In this document: positions 43,266 to 53,412 of the stretch, piece by piece
Numbering within the stretch: position 1 is the first letter of the stretch
How the letters are laid out: every line of letters begins with the position of its first letter
Origin: Megaleporinus macrocephalus
Taxonomy: Eukaryota; Chordata; Actinopteri; Characiformes; Anostomidae
Direction of reading: 5' to 3'
DNA length: 64,000 nucleotides
NCBI GenBank assembly: GCA_021613375.1
Contig: CM038719.1
Span: forward strand, 36,007,747-36,071,746
Translations under genes and position numbers: made by a program
The notes under the pieces: model-generated
Database searches by the model: none
What the model saw: only the letters and a program-made list of their open reading frames with translations
What the model was told of the DNA's origin: nothing

Positions 43266-43848
43266 CCATCAATTTTTTATCTGGGAAGGCAAACATGCTG
43301 GCCATTTTTCAAACAAGCTTTTCAGAGAAAAATTGAAAGCAAACCTCCAAAGCATACATTTCAGGCTTTTCCATTCAGTGTTTGTTTTTGCACAATAAAT
43401 AAGTAGGTTTTACTTTTCATTTGTAGATTAAACCTCTTTTATTTTTTTTATTTTTTGTTTTTTTACTTGTCATGTCGGGCATTTTTCACAATCGGAATGT
43501 TAATCCGAATGCACTGATGTACCAAACATATTTGCTTTTACAAGAACAGCTCAATAGGTTTCTATAGCCTATTCTTGTTAATGTTTGTATTTTTATTTTA
43601 TTTATTTATTTATTTATTTAGCCAGGACTGACAGGCAGTAAAGGAGAGGAAAAAGAGGAAAAAGAGAAAAAAGAAAAAAGAAAGGAAGAAAAAAGTAGTA
43701 ATAATAATAATAATATAAATAAATAAACAACTAAATAAACAAATGAAAGAAAAGAGAAAAAAGAAGAAAAAAGAAAATATATATATATAGATACATACAT
43801 ACATGCATACATACATACACATATTCACATATCTATACATATGCATAT

Positions 43849-44491
43849 ATGCAACTTACACTCAAGGGTCAGAACGTTGTGCTGGTGGACACTTATAAAC
43901 ACCTGGGTGTCGTCCTGGACAACAAACTGGACTGGAAGGGCAACACTGAGTTGGTGTACAAGAAGTGGATGAGCAGACTGTACGCTCTTAGGAAGCTCAG
44001 GCCCTTCAAGGTATGCAGGAAGATGCTGTCGATCTTCTACCAGTCTGTTGTTGCAAGTGCTGTTTTCTTTGCAACCGTTTGCTGGGGAGGCAGCATTAAA
44101 GTAGGAGATGCTAAGAGGCTCAACAAGCTGATCAAGAAGGCTGGTTCAGTGCTGGGCTGGACTCTGGATGGTTTTGAGGTGGTGGTGGAAAGGAGGATGC
44201 TCAACAGACTGGATACTGTAATGGACAATGAGACACATCTCCTTTACAATCTACTGATCAGACAGTGGAGCACCTTCAGCAAGAGACTCACTGAGCTCCG
44301 CTGCAGTAAGGGACGGTACAGGAGATCACTCTTACTAACAGCAATCAAACTGTACAGTTCCTCCTCACTATGCCAGGACATAATCGGACACTGAGTCACC
44401 TCAGACCGGCTCTTTGTTGGTTACTGGAAGTCTGTAACAACATACACTGCCACTCTGTCACTAATCTCTGATACTTAACCTATACCTACAC
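43849..44491 (+). mobile_element. LINE ORF2 C-terminus and 3' UTR (duplicate copy)
   Basis: 181 open codons (43849-44394), near-identical to 25134-25679 apart from a few substitutions (VLVD, KGN, KGRYRR). It is part of the 23.4-28.2 / 42.4-46.9 kb duplication and not a separate insertion; it resumes at 46427-46531 with a short ATCT tail. Confidence 0.8.
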
Positions 44492-45857
44492 TAGGGCTGG
44501 GCAATAAAACGATAACGATAATTATCGTGAAATAACGTTTCCTCGATAGAACTATAAGACCTAGTCGATAGAAAGTCGAGAGAATTAAGTTCCTTCCATG
44601 TTTTGAGAGACAACACAAATAGCCAATGAGAATGAGAATAGCGCCGCCACAAACCAATCAGATGGCTGAACTAGAGTTCCAGCCTTTTCATGTTTAGTTG
44701 AAGCACACAGCACAGAGTGTAGGCGTAGCGGCAGCTTAACCCACAACCTAGTAATCTGGTTACTGCAGGCGTCACAGTCGAGCAGTGAGAATAAAATAAG
44801 AAAAAGGACGAAAGAAAACATTAACTACTACTGAAAGAAACATGTTACACGTGTTAATAATCTTAAAATAATCTACTAAGATAAGATAAACAGGTAAACA
44901 GGTGCTGTCCTGCTGCTGTGTTGATGAAGCTCTACGGGATGTTTGAGCTTCAAGGTCTCGTGTATAGCAGTTGTACTGTTTTGATCATCTCCACTGTGCA
45001 GAGCTGACAGAGCACCACATTGTGGCGTGCCTGTGTGAAACACTCCCACAACTTTAGATTCACGCGAGCGATTGTAGCTGCAGCTCCCGCTCCAGATAAA
45101 TCCATGCTTTCAGTAAATGCGGCCACCTTTACGATGCATGTTATGCTAATCAACGTAGTTCCTTAATCGATAAAGATAAATATGTACACTGTAGGAGTCT
45201 GAGTGAGAACGCTGAGGCAAATTTGGCTTTATAATCAAAAATCCCAAACTTTTTCTACCGAAAACAGAATCACTAAATCAGCTCCCCATTTGAGCCGACA
45301 GAGAGTCGACTCGCCGTCCGTGTGTGTTCATACTGTGTGTAATACTGTTCATACTAATACTGCCCCATATATATGTATGTTTAAGGGCTGGTGCTAGGTC
45401 GAGGCCCCCTCCGGCCACCAGGAGGAGTCGGGCACACTAATCAGGCCTGATTCCACGCAGCTGTGCCAGGGCTATATAACCCCCGTGATCCAGTCACTCG
45501 GTGCTGGGTCTTTGCTAAAGTTTTGAGCTAAGCTCCTGGCCGGTAACCTTGGGTATTGAGGTCTGAGAGCCTTTGTGCTACACCTCGTTTCTCGCTTCAA
45601 GGGTGCAAGTGTGGTGACACTGCTCCTCCCCTCTCCAGTTTTCTTACTGTGCTCTTTCTCTCCAGTCACCAAGCACTTCAGTTACGTAGCTTTATTTTCG
45701 GGAAGTTGTTAGTTTAGTTTTCCCCAGTTTATCGGGGCTGCCACTCTTCCTGTGGCGTCCTTTGTTGTTTTGTTTCCCGCCGTTTTCTCACGCTCGGCGT
45801 GGGCTTTTGTTTCGGTACGAGTTTAGTGCCGATCCCTCCTTTTAAACCATATACACG

Positions 45858-45926
45858 GCAGTAGTTGTCAGCGGTAGTGCGTTCGTCCTGTAACACCGCG
45901 GCCGGGGTTCGCCCCTCGGCTCAAGC
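45858..45926 (+). other. tRNA-like module 1
   Basis: A-box-like TCAGCGGTAGTGCG and B-box GGTTCGCCCC (45905-45914). A proper acceptor stem is not evident, so it is not called a tRNA gene. Confidence 0.45.
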
Positions 45927-46002
45927 ACTTGTTTATTCGGCTTTTATTTTAACCATTGTAAGCTCTTGTAAGCTCTTATTTGCGATTGTTTCCCACCTGT
46001 GC

Positions 46003-46060
46003 GTTGGTTTAGTGACAACGCGTCGGTCTCGCGTTCGGGCGACCCGGGTTCGATTCCCAC
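46003..46060 (+). other. tRNA-like module 2
   Basis: A-box-like TTGGTTTAGTGAC and perfect B-box GGTTCGATTCC (46047-46057), spaced as in tRNA-derived SINE heads; the T-stem is imperfect. Confidence 0.5.
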
Positions 46061-46130
46061 CTTTTATTTCTTGGGGTTTTACCTGTTCTGACATCTAACA
46101 GTTCTACACACGGGCCCACTTCCATTACAG

Positions 46131-46200
46131 GGTGTTAACTCACCCAGATAAGTGTTGGTACTTCACACCTGCGGCTTGGGTTCGAGTCCAGCACTGGGCA
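46131..46200 (+). other. tRNA-like module 3
   Basis: B-box GGTTCGAGTCC (46179-46189), preceded by CCAGATAAGTGTTGGTA. The module is bracketed by CCATTACAG direct repeats (about 46122 and 46203). Confidence 0.45.
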
Positions 46201-46920
46201 GGCCATTACAGTGTGTGTGTTTTAATGCAGTTGTGTAATGTTCTATAGTACATTTGTCTGAAAATAAATCAGAGGATAAGCAATTTAAGAAATTTTTTTA
46301 TCTTCACTTTTCACTTAAAGTAAAAAGGAAATAGTGATTTATATCGTGATATATATCGATATCGACTGATATAAAAAAAATTGTGATAAGATTTTTTTTC
46401 CCTTATCGGCCAGCCCTAACCTTCACCAGATGGACACTTTAACGTGTACTGCAACGCTGGTTGGACACTATACACACAATACACGTGCGCTTGAATGTCC
46501 CACTAGAATTAATAAAGTGATCTATCTATCTAACTTTCAAGACATTTGTGGAAATCTAGCAAACGGCAGTTAAAGACTATGTTGTATATAATTTATATGC
46601 TTGTTTATATCAAGTGTATATTACATTATGTATGAGCAGATGACTCTGTCCAAATCCGGCAGTTCATATACAATCTGTTACCATATATATAAATTTATCT
46701 ACTGCAGGGCAAACAGCACTGCCTGAATTCTAGAGTTTATGCACATTATATGAATTACTGAAAGTACAATATGTTTTTGGTTTTACTGTAAATTTGTCAT
46801 TTTTAAAGTTTTTGTTCATTTCATTTTACACACTGTTACTTAAAATATAACTCTTTCTTTTCTGGGATAGGATTACAGAGCTGATAACAACAGCTGTCCT
46901 CTGTAAATAAATGAGGGAGT

Positions 46921-46959
46921 GTTTTTTTTACAGCTCTGTCACTGTTTTCTATCACTGTG
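46921..46959 (-). other. 23-RSS, degraded nonamer
   Basis: Nonamer position reads AAAAAAAAC (46921-46929); 23-bp spacer and heptamer CACAGTG (46953-46959) are kept. Confidence 0.85.
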
Positions 46960-47405
46960 AGCCTCTAGCACAATAATACACAGCAGTGTCTTCACTCTTC
47001 AGACTGTTCATCTGTAAGTACAGCTGACTGCTGGAGTTGGATCTGGAGATGGTGAATCTTCCCTGCACTGACTGGGAATAGTAGATGGGAGAGCTGGATG
47101 TGTGTCTGAACGCGATCCATTCCAGTCCTTTTCCAGGAGCCTGTCTGACCCACACCATGCGATAGTTACTGAATGTGTATCCAGAAGCTGTACAGGTCAG
47201 TTTGAGACTCTCCAGGTTTTTTAAGCACAGCTTCAGACTGAGTGAGAGTCTGACTCTGAAAACCTGCAGAAAAGAAGAAGAATGAAAGTTCTGAATGAAA
47301 CATGATCACAGAAAGAGTTTCTCTGTATTTTACTCTCTTATTCAAAACCTGACACGTACATGGAAGACTAGTGAGCATCAGCAGTATTAGAGATGTACTG
47401 AACAT
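46960..47405 (-). pseudogene. ighv: IGHV family A with FR1 frameshift
   Basis: Exon 1 47360-47405, intron 47264-47359, V exon 46960-47263 (304 nt). Two bases are missing in FR1 near 47203 (GAGTCTCAAACTG for GAGTCTCATAAACTG), shifting the frame before the first Cys. Downstream codons are otherwise intact ([19 protein letters not shown]2 [18 protein letters not shown]). With a weak nonamer as well, it is a recent pseudogene. Positional duplicate of 28201-28651. Confidence 0.9.
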
Positions 47406-47490
47406 GGTTGAGGTTGTAGCTGAGCTGATGATCTTCTCTCTGCAGGTCTCTCAGTGCTGTTCAGCGTCTCTTCATAAAGAGAGGAGGAGG

Positions 47491-47498
47491 ATTTGCAT
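47491..47498 (-). promoter_or_regulatory. Ig octamer ATGCAAAT
   Basis: Perfect octamer 86 bp upstream of the ATG at 47405. Confidence 0.85.
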
Positions 47499-47704
47499 AG
47501 TTACAGTTTCAGATTGATTACCTCACTCGTCTCTATGTACTTATATGGGCAAAGTCCACCTAGACTGTTTATCTATGGATTCTAAGACAAATCTTTTTAA
47601 AGAGCTTAACTTCTTTTGTGGTTTGTTATGTTCTAGCACCACCTGCTGTTCTTAACAGTAACTGGCTACATTTTTAAAGTGTGCTCTGTTATTTAAACAG
47701 CTCT

Positions 47705-47820
47705 AGTCAGTTCTTCTGCAGGTGCTTCACATTTGTGTCACCCTGCAGTCACACCCAGCTGAGTCCTTTACAGTCCAGCCAGACATCTTCAGAAACACTG
47801 TTTTTAGAACTGTATGACAG
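47705..47820 (-). pseudogene. IGHV family C, highly degraded fragment
   Basis: FR3-like stretch (ACAGTGTTTCTGAAGATGTCTGG, GGACTCAGCTGGG) with a heptamer-like site; no frame. A weak CTCF-like motif lies at 47634-47652, as at other C relics. Confidence 0.5.
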
Positions 47821-48184
47821 CATGTAGTAACATCTGAAAATAATCTATAGTATATAAGATTAGATATAGTGTATATATGAGCATACAACAACACCTGCAT
47901 TACTACAGTTTGTATATAATTTGATACATACATTATATATATCGTTACTGTCATCTCCATTTGAGTCAATTTTCATTTTCCTATATCATTTGAGCGACTT
48001 AGCTGCTGAAATAGTTTTTTTCTATTTCCCTCTATTTTAATTTGAATGATCTTTGCAGTTTTTATTTGTGAAGAAGTTCTAATGACCACAGTGTATTAAA
48101 GGCTTTTGCCTCGCCTTACTTCTGTACAGTTAATTTAATTGTTTTCTCCGTATTTTACTCTCTTATTCAAAACCTGACACGTAC

Positions 48185-48230
48185 ATGGAAGACTAGTGAG
48201 CATCAGCAGTATTAGAGATGTACTGAACAT
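48185..48230 (-). pseudogene. ighv: Orphan family A leader exon
   Basis: Perfect family A exon 1 (ATG at 48230, donor GTACGT) with promoter, but the intron runs into unrelated sequence after about 50 bp and no V exon follows. The V exon was lost by deletion. Confidence 0.85.
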
Positions 48231-48315
48231 GGTTGAGGTTGTAGCTGAGCTGATGATCTTCTCTCTGCAGGTCTCTCAGTGCTGTTCAGCTTCTCTTCAT
48301 AAAGAGAGGAGGAAG

Positions 48316-48323
48316 ATTTGCAT
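48316..48323 (-). promoter_or_regulatory. Ig octamer of orphan leader
   Basis: Perfect octamer 86 bp upstream of the orphan ATG at 48230; promoter architecture intact without a V exon. Confidence 0.8.
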
Positions 48324-48329
48324 TGATTA

Positions 48330-49480
48330 CCTCACTCATGTGCTAGTACATGTATGCTATATATCTTACAGGAGGTCTTAGTATTATCTTACAGACAGTA
48401 TTAGTATTGAATGTATTGGCCAACCTCTCTTAAGAAAGACCTACCTTCTCCACAACACCTTCAACAAATACACACTGTAAAAAACAGATTATAATAACAC
48501 TAAGAATTTTCCTTAGGTTTATAAATGTCCTGTGGTCATACTTTGTCAAAAGAAGTCTGCACCTATAGCAGAGCTTGCTTGTGTTCATTGGGCTAATATG
48601 GAATCCTCAAATTGACAGGCGGACAGACGCAGTGTCTGCAGTGATGCGGGCTCTGTAGCGGTCTGTCCTGGTGAAGAGAGAGCTGAGGTGGTTTAATGTT
48701 GTGGCTGGTCAGTATATTTCCAACCTAATGACAAAGCTAATAACACTGCATTCTCTTAAAACAGCCAGTTTTCTGTTTGTAGTAAACAAAATGATGGATG
48801 AATGAAATGTTTCGACATGTTTTCTACTTTCTATGAAGAGAAGGCAGAGCGCAAATCGAGTAGCCATCATCTTCCCTGTATCCAAGATTTCTTATCCCAT
48901 CATAAAACAACCTTCCAAAGGAAATCAACCCTGTCCTAAAAGCACCTCTGTGGCTAAAAACCTTTCACAAACGATTCCCATTCACTTACTGTTCCAATCC
49001 GGCTCAGACTGGTGAGAGTGGTTATGATTTTTGTGTTCTATATGGTGTGCTGTTATATCAGCTGTGCTGCTATATCAGTGACGGCTAACAGGCTAATAAA
49101 CACTACATGCCCGGCAATCAGCTGCTGGTCCAGTGTTTGTCTTTTAAACATGTGTGATTGGGTCTGTACATGATATTAAAAAGTAGACTTGGTCTCATTC
49201 GCTTCCATCACTCAGGTTTCCAACGTAGGCCATGAATTAGCGGTTAGCATTTCTGCTCTGAGTGGTTTAAGCAGTCCAGTAGCTTAGCGGTAGTGGCAGA
49301 CAGAAGAAATACAGTTCCACTCTACGTGTATCAGATTGATTCTTTTCTAGCACTCATGATCATGGGTCAATAATAAAAGGGATACATGACTCTCAGGGAA
49401 AGAAGGAGAAGAGGTATGTTCTACCCTTCACATTAAATTCCTAAGGGTTTTGTTGATAGATGTCTTTAGACAGTTTTAAT
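48330..49480. other. Intergenic, no gene seen
   Basis: No V relic, transposon terminus or RNA gene recognised. Confidence 0.4.
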
Positions 49481-49484
49481 GTTC

Positions 49485-49503
49485 TTGCTCCCCCTACTGA
49501 TCT
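49485..49503 (-). promoter_or_regulatory. Weak CTCF-like motif 3' of family C gene
   Basis: Minus strand AGATCAGTAGGGGGAGCAA, 49 bp beyond the nonamer of the intact C gene, at the place where the relics carry stronger matches. Confidence 0.35.
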
Positions 49504-49551
49504 TAATGGGCCACATGTAAGATATTTTCTTTTACTTGATCCACTCTGGGG

Positions 49552-49590
49552 AGTTTTTGTACAGCTGTCTCGCATGTTTGCACCACTGTG
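49552..49590 (-). other. 23-RSS of family C gene
   Basis: Nonamer ACAAAAACT (49552-49560), 23-bp spacer, heptamer CACAGTG (49584-49590). Confidence 0.92.
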
Positions 49591-49970
49591 GTCTCTTGCA
49601 CAGTAATACACAGCCGAGTCCTGTGCAGCCAAGCCAGTCAACTTCAGATGCACCATGTTTTTGGAGTTTTCTCTGGTGATTTCCAAACGTCCCTCAACAG
49701 GTTTGGCATATATAGTTTTACTGGCATCATACCAGATTATCCCAATCCACTCCAGCGGTTTTCCAGCCTGCTGTCTGATCCAGTGTATGTGATAGCCTCC
49801 AAAGTTAAATCCAGATCCTCTGCAGGAGAGACTCAGAGTTTCTCCAGGTGTTTTCAGCACAGACTCAGAGGGAATGGACTCAAGACTTTGGCTTCTTATA
49901 CCTGTCAGAAAACAGAGAGACTTAAATTACAGGCAGCTTTAATACAGAATTGTTGTTGTTGTTGTTATTG

Positions 49971-50020
<50 letters not shown>

Positions 50021-50106
50021 GGTAGTAGTAGTAGTAGTAGTAGTAGAGGTTATAACTCACTGCTGAAGGTGAGCAGTATCAATAATAAAGACAGTATGTT
50101 CTTCAT
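49591..50106 (-). CDS. ighv: IGHV family C segment, only intact member
   Basis: Exon 1 50061-50106 (MKNILSLLLILLTFS, donor GTGAGT), intron 49902-50060 (159 nt, holding ATT and TAG microsatellites), V exon 49591-49901. Mature frame: RSQSLESIPSESVLKTPGETLSLSC, CDR1 GFNFGGYH, FR2 IHWIRQQAGKPLEWIG, CDR2 IIWYDASKTIYA, FR3 [16 protein letters not shown] and [11 protein letters not shown]. Cys-Trp-Cys core, splice sites, octamer and RSS are all present. All other family C sequences in the window are decayed fragments. Confidence 0.93.
49974..50046. repeat. ATT and TAG microsatellites in leader intron
   Basis: About 15 ATT units followed by about 8 TAG units inside the family C intron. Confidence 0.95.
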
Positions 50107-50174
50107 GGTGAGTGTTGATGAGACTCTACTGCTCCACTCAGCTCAGCCGCACATAAGTACTGGATGGAGACTGG

Positions 50175-50182
50175 ATTTGCAT
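50175..50182 (-). promoter_or_regulatory. Ig octamer ATGCAAAT
   Basis: Perfect octamer 69 bp upstream of the ATG at 50106, closer than in families A and B. Confidence 0.85.
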
Positions 50183-50424
50183 CATGTCATTATTGGTGGG
50201 ACTAACTATAGGAAACACTCATCAGACTCATAATGTGAGACTCACTGCATGAGTGATATAAAGCCTATGAGGTGCTGTTTTACTGATCATTACTTTTCAT
50301 TGATATTGTAAGAAGATCCAGAAAACTGAAGCAGCATTTAACAAACGTACTGATACACGTGCACTGTATGACTAAAGGTATGTGGACACCATCACACCTA
50401 TATGAGCTTGTTGGAGTCCCAACT

Positions 50425-50590
50425 TTACAGGAAAGGACAAAAACTTTATTCTTTACTTTACTTTAAATGTAAGTTCATGGAACCAGATTTTTTTGTTTTT
50501 GTTTTGGAGCATTTCCATTGGTCTATTCATCTTAATATTTTCACACAATGTAAATGGCAGCTGCTCCATTCACAGCATGTAGAAAACTGA
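50425..50590. repeat. Dispersed ~140-bp repeat
   Basis: Diverged relative of 23099-23240 (ACAGGAAAGGACAAAAAC, GGAGCATTTCCATTGGTC). Confidence 0.55.
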
Positions 50591-50644
50591 CAGTTGACTC
50601 TATAGATATTTATATGTACATATATTTTCTCATCATTAAAATAC

Positions 50645-50865
50645 ATGTCAAGTCAGGTTTATTTGTGTACACAAAGCAGCTTTACAGGAGTTTAAAAGCA
50701 TGAAAACATGAAATCACAACACTTATCCACTTTGAGCAAGCCAGAGTCGACGGTGGCAAGAACAACTCCCTCAACTGGAGGAAGAAACCTTGGAAGGAAC
50801 CAGACTCACAAGGGGAGACCCATCCTCCTCTGGTGGAACAGTATTTACAGTTTATAAACTAAAGC
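50645..50865 (-). mobile_element. Fish retroposon 3' end, inverted
   Basis: Reverse complement of the element at 19566-19798, including CTCCCTCAACTGGAGGAAGA and a short TCAAG tail. Non-coding. Confidence 0.6.
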
Positions 50866-50869
50866 TGAG

Positions 50870-51720
50870 TCTGAAGGTAAGAGCTTTAGAAGCTGTACAG
50901 GTGCTACATCAGGATGATACAGTGATGCAGTCAAGGATGGAGCAAATTGCACCAATGGAGAGGAGGACTGGTTGGTGCCAGGTGACAGGGGGGCCCTGGT
51001 GGTCAGTCCTTTACATTATTCAGCGGGACAGGGGGCTGGTTATTACCTCAGAAAGAGAAAAGAGATGGAGTTAGTTCTGGTTTGGGTTAGTACAGATAGG
51101 TGCCATTTCTGAATGTATAATATTTCCTTACATGTAATATTTCAATGTATGTAGATTAAATATTTGTAATGGTGCCCAATTAACAAATACATCACACATA
51201 TAGAACAGATATTACTCAATACATATATATATATTTTTATGAAAATATAAACATTTCACTGAATGGTTTCCAATGAGTACAGGAGCTGCCCCTGTGACAA
51301 AACCACTAAGACACTTTTTTTAACCCCCTAAGCTACGATGACACTTGGTAAAAAATATTGATGTAAAAATGCCCAGTTGTGGTTTTACATACCTATTTAC
51401 AGCTGTTTTCCCTTTTGTTGATGAGGTAATGAATAATTTGATGAGCTCTGCTCTGATTGGCTGGTTTACAGCGAGACAATGCAATGATCACACAGAGGCA
51501 ACATGTTGAAATAGACAAAATAAAATAAACCTAAACTGTAATGTAAATACACTAAATTATAACTTTCCTATACCTTTTAAACACAGCGGCACATCTTTTA
51601 TTAGAAATAAGGTTAAAGACTGTACTTTATAGCCTGACCTTTTCAAAAACGTTTTCAAATTTATTGCTTATCTTAAATTCTTGGAATACAAAGCGTAATG
51701 ACTGATTATGCTTTTGAACA
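50870..51720. other. Intergenic, no gene seen
   Basis: No recognisable feature; the short frame at 50790-51074 overlaps the retroposon and has no domain. Confidence 0.4.
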
Positions 51721-51724
51721 GTAT

Positions 51725-52330
51725 ACAAACCTAAAAGGTGGCTGGCGAAATTACAGCCGACCCCTCTCATCCTGGACATCACATCTTCCAAACACTTCCC
51801 TCTGGCAGAAGACTCAGGACCATTAAGACCAGTACAACCAGACATGCTAACAGCTTTTTCCCCAGAGCTGCTACTCTCATTAACCACAGTGGTCGCCCTG
51901 AACATCAAACTCATACTTGAACTGAATCTCACTGTATTCCAGGAACTCCTTTATAATATAATGCTTATAAGCACAGCTGTACAGATTCTGTAAGTAACAG
52001 CTCTTATATATTTACTCAGACTCACTTATGTGTAGAATATCCGTACACATATAAACACAGATTTTCATATATTTCGTCAGCACCTTTCCTGGCTCTTTAT
52101 TACTCTTATTATTCCTTTTTCCATTTATTGTATCGTGTTGTGTGTTTCTCTTAGTGTAATATTGTTCTTGTTACATATTATACACGTGTGCCTCACCAAA
52201 GCAAATTCCTTGTATGTGTGAGGTACTTAGTCAAGTCAAGTCAAGTGGGTTTTATTGTCATTTCAACTACATACATAGTACACAGTGAAACGAAACAATA
52301 AATAAATTGAATTGGTGAATAAACAATTCT
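51725..52330 (+). mobile_element. LINE ORF2 tail and 3' UTR fragments
   Basis: Reads DPSHPGHHIFQTLPSGRRLRTIKT and ANSFFPRAATLINHSG (51750-51900), the C-terminal signature of CR1/L2/Rex-type LINEs. A 3' UTR follows with a TTATACACGTGTGCC stretch; a separate inverted retroposon end (TCAAGTCAAGTCAAG, TTATTGTCATTTCAAC) abuts at 52232-52330. Confidence 0.7.
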
Positions 52331-52552
52331 GATTCAGATAGATAGCAGTAATTGATCTTTAGTGATATACTAACTTCATTAGACCTTCTAAATTTTTTTT
52401 TGACTATTTTTTGATCAGAAGCAAATTAAGAGCAGGAACATGGATACCCACCAGCTCCTTAATGGAATATTACTTTCCACCTCAAACGCTACAGTATATA
52501 CAGGTTAACACTAGTTCTTAAAGCTTGCGAGCAGCTTATGTTACCTATACTA

Positions 52553-52700
52553 GTACATTTACTTTCAATGTCAGTTCATGTAAATAGGCTTTACTCCAAG
52601 TGATTTTGGAGCGTCTCTATTGGTCTATTCATCATGAAATGTTCATCAAATTTTTTTACAATCCCCGCTTTTTCTATGCTGTTTATAACACTGTGCTAAA
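52553..52700. repeat. Dispersed ~140-bp repeat
   Basis: Relative of 23099-23240 (TTTTGGAGCGTCTCTATTGG). Confidence 0.5.
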
Positions 52701-52816
52701 TAAGCAGGCTACTGATGGAAGATACATATGCAGAAAAAAATAAAGAGATGAGACGCAGTTCAGTTCAATCAATAGTCTTGTTGAGACTCTAACAGTGGAG
52801 AAACAGACACAGCAGG

Positions 52817-52855
52817 AGTTCTTGTACAGGGTCTGTGTTGATCTGTATCACTGTG
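52817..52855 (-). other. 23-RSS, altered nonamer
   Basis: Nonamer ACAAGAACT (52817-52825), 23-bp spacer, heptamer CACAGTG (52849-52855). Confidence 0.88.
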
Positions 52856-53334
52856 GTTCACGAGCGCAGTAATACACAGCTGTGTCTCCAGTCTGTAGAT
52901 TCTGTCCTCTTAAGGTCACAGTGTTGCTAGACGTGTCTCTGGACAAACTTAACTTATTTTTAAGTGAATCTTTGTAGTACAAGCCTCCGCTATAGCCCAT
53001 GCTTGCAACCCACTTCCCGCTGGCTGCTGAATCCAAGCTGTAGTGTACTCAGTAACGGAGTACGACACTTTACAGTTGATGGTCAGCGTCTGATCTGGAT
53101 GAACAGTCAGGGAAGCGGGCTGGTTGAGCTCATAAGGATGGACCCCTGTGAACGTGTCAGTAACAGAAATTAGAACAATTTAAGTTCAGTGAACACAGAG
53201 CACACCGGTTACATCCTTCTAACAGGTTTTATAGAGGTTAAAGCCCACATAGATAGATAACGGGATCTAATCTAACACTTACAGCTCACAGTAGCCAGCA
53301 GCAGCAGCAGCAGTGGTAGGGATGTGAGGAGCAT
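52856..53334 (-). pseudogene. ighv: Divergent family B IGHV with FR2 deletion
   Basis: Exon 1 53283-53334 (MLLTSLPLLLLLLATVS), V exon 52856-53145. Reads VHPYELNQPASLTVHPDQTLTINCKVSYSVTEYTTAWIQQPAG, then about 10 bases of FR2 are missing near 53012 and the frame shifts; read in the other frame it continues WVASMGYSGGLYYKDSLKNKLSLSRDTSSNTVTL to YYCARE. Unlike other B genes it lacks the CDR1 and CDR2 cysteines. Old lineage, inactivated by one indel. Confidence 0.85.
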
Positions 53335-53404
53335 GATGAACAAGTAAAAACTACTGGTCTTCATCCTGAACAGGTTTAAATATATACATGATGGCTGCAT
53401 ATAC

Positions 53405-53412
53405 ATTTGCAT
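53405..53412 (-). promoter_or_regulatory. Ig octamer ATGCAAAT
   Basis: Perfect octamer 71 bp upstream of the ATG at 53334. Confidence 0.8.

Larger units (their letters stand above)
45378..46210 (+). mobile_element. ~0.83-kb insertion with TATA box and three tRNA-like modules
   Basis: Absent from the paralogous hAT copy (which reads straight through the GT repeat at 26740), so both ends are defined to a few bases. The 5' part is G/C-rich with GGGCTATATAACCCCC (about 45470). The 3' part holds three RNA polymerase III B-box-like motifs. TG...CA termini can be drawn, but no target duplication or terminal repeat is clear. It may be a composite SINE or an LTR-like element. No protein coding recognised. 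Confidence 0.65.
44492..46418. mobile_element. hAT-like element carrying a nested insertion
   Basis: Duplicate of 25777-26979 with TAGGGCTGG termini and 8-bp flanks ACCTACAC / ACCTTCAC (7 of 8 match, better kept than in the first copy). Enlarged by the insertion at about 45378-46210. Confidence 0.75.

Noticed and set aside
45858..46200. Functional tRNA genes
   Set aside because: B boxes are good but acceptor and T stems do not pair properly; better read as tRNA-derived modules of an inserted element.
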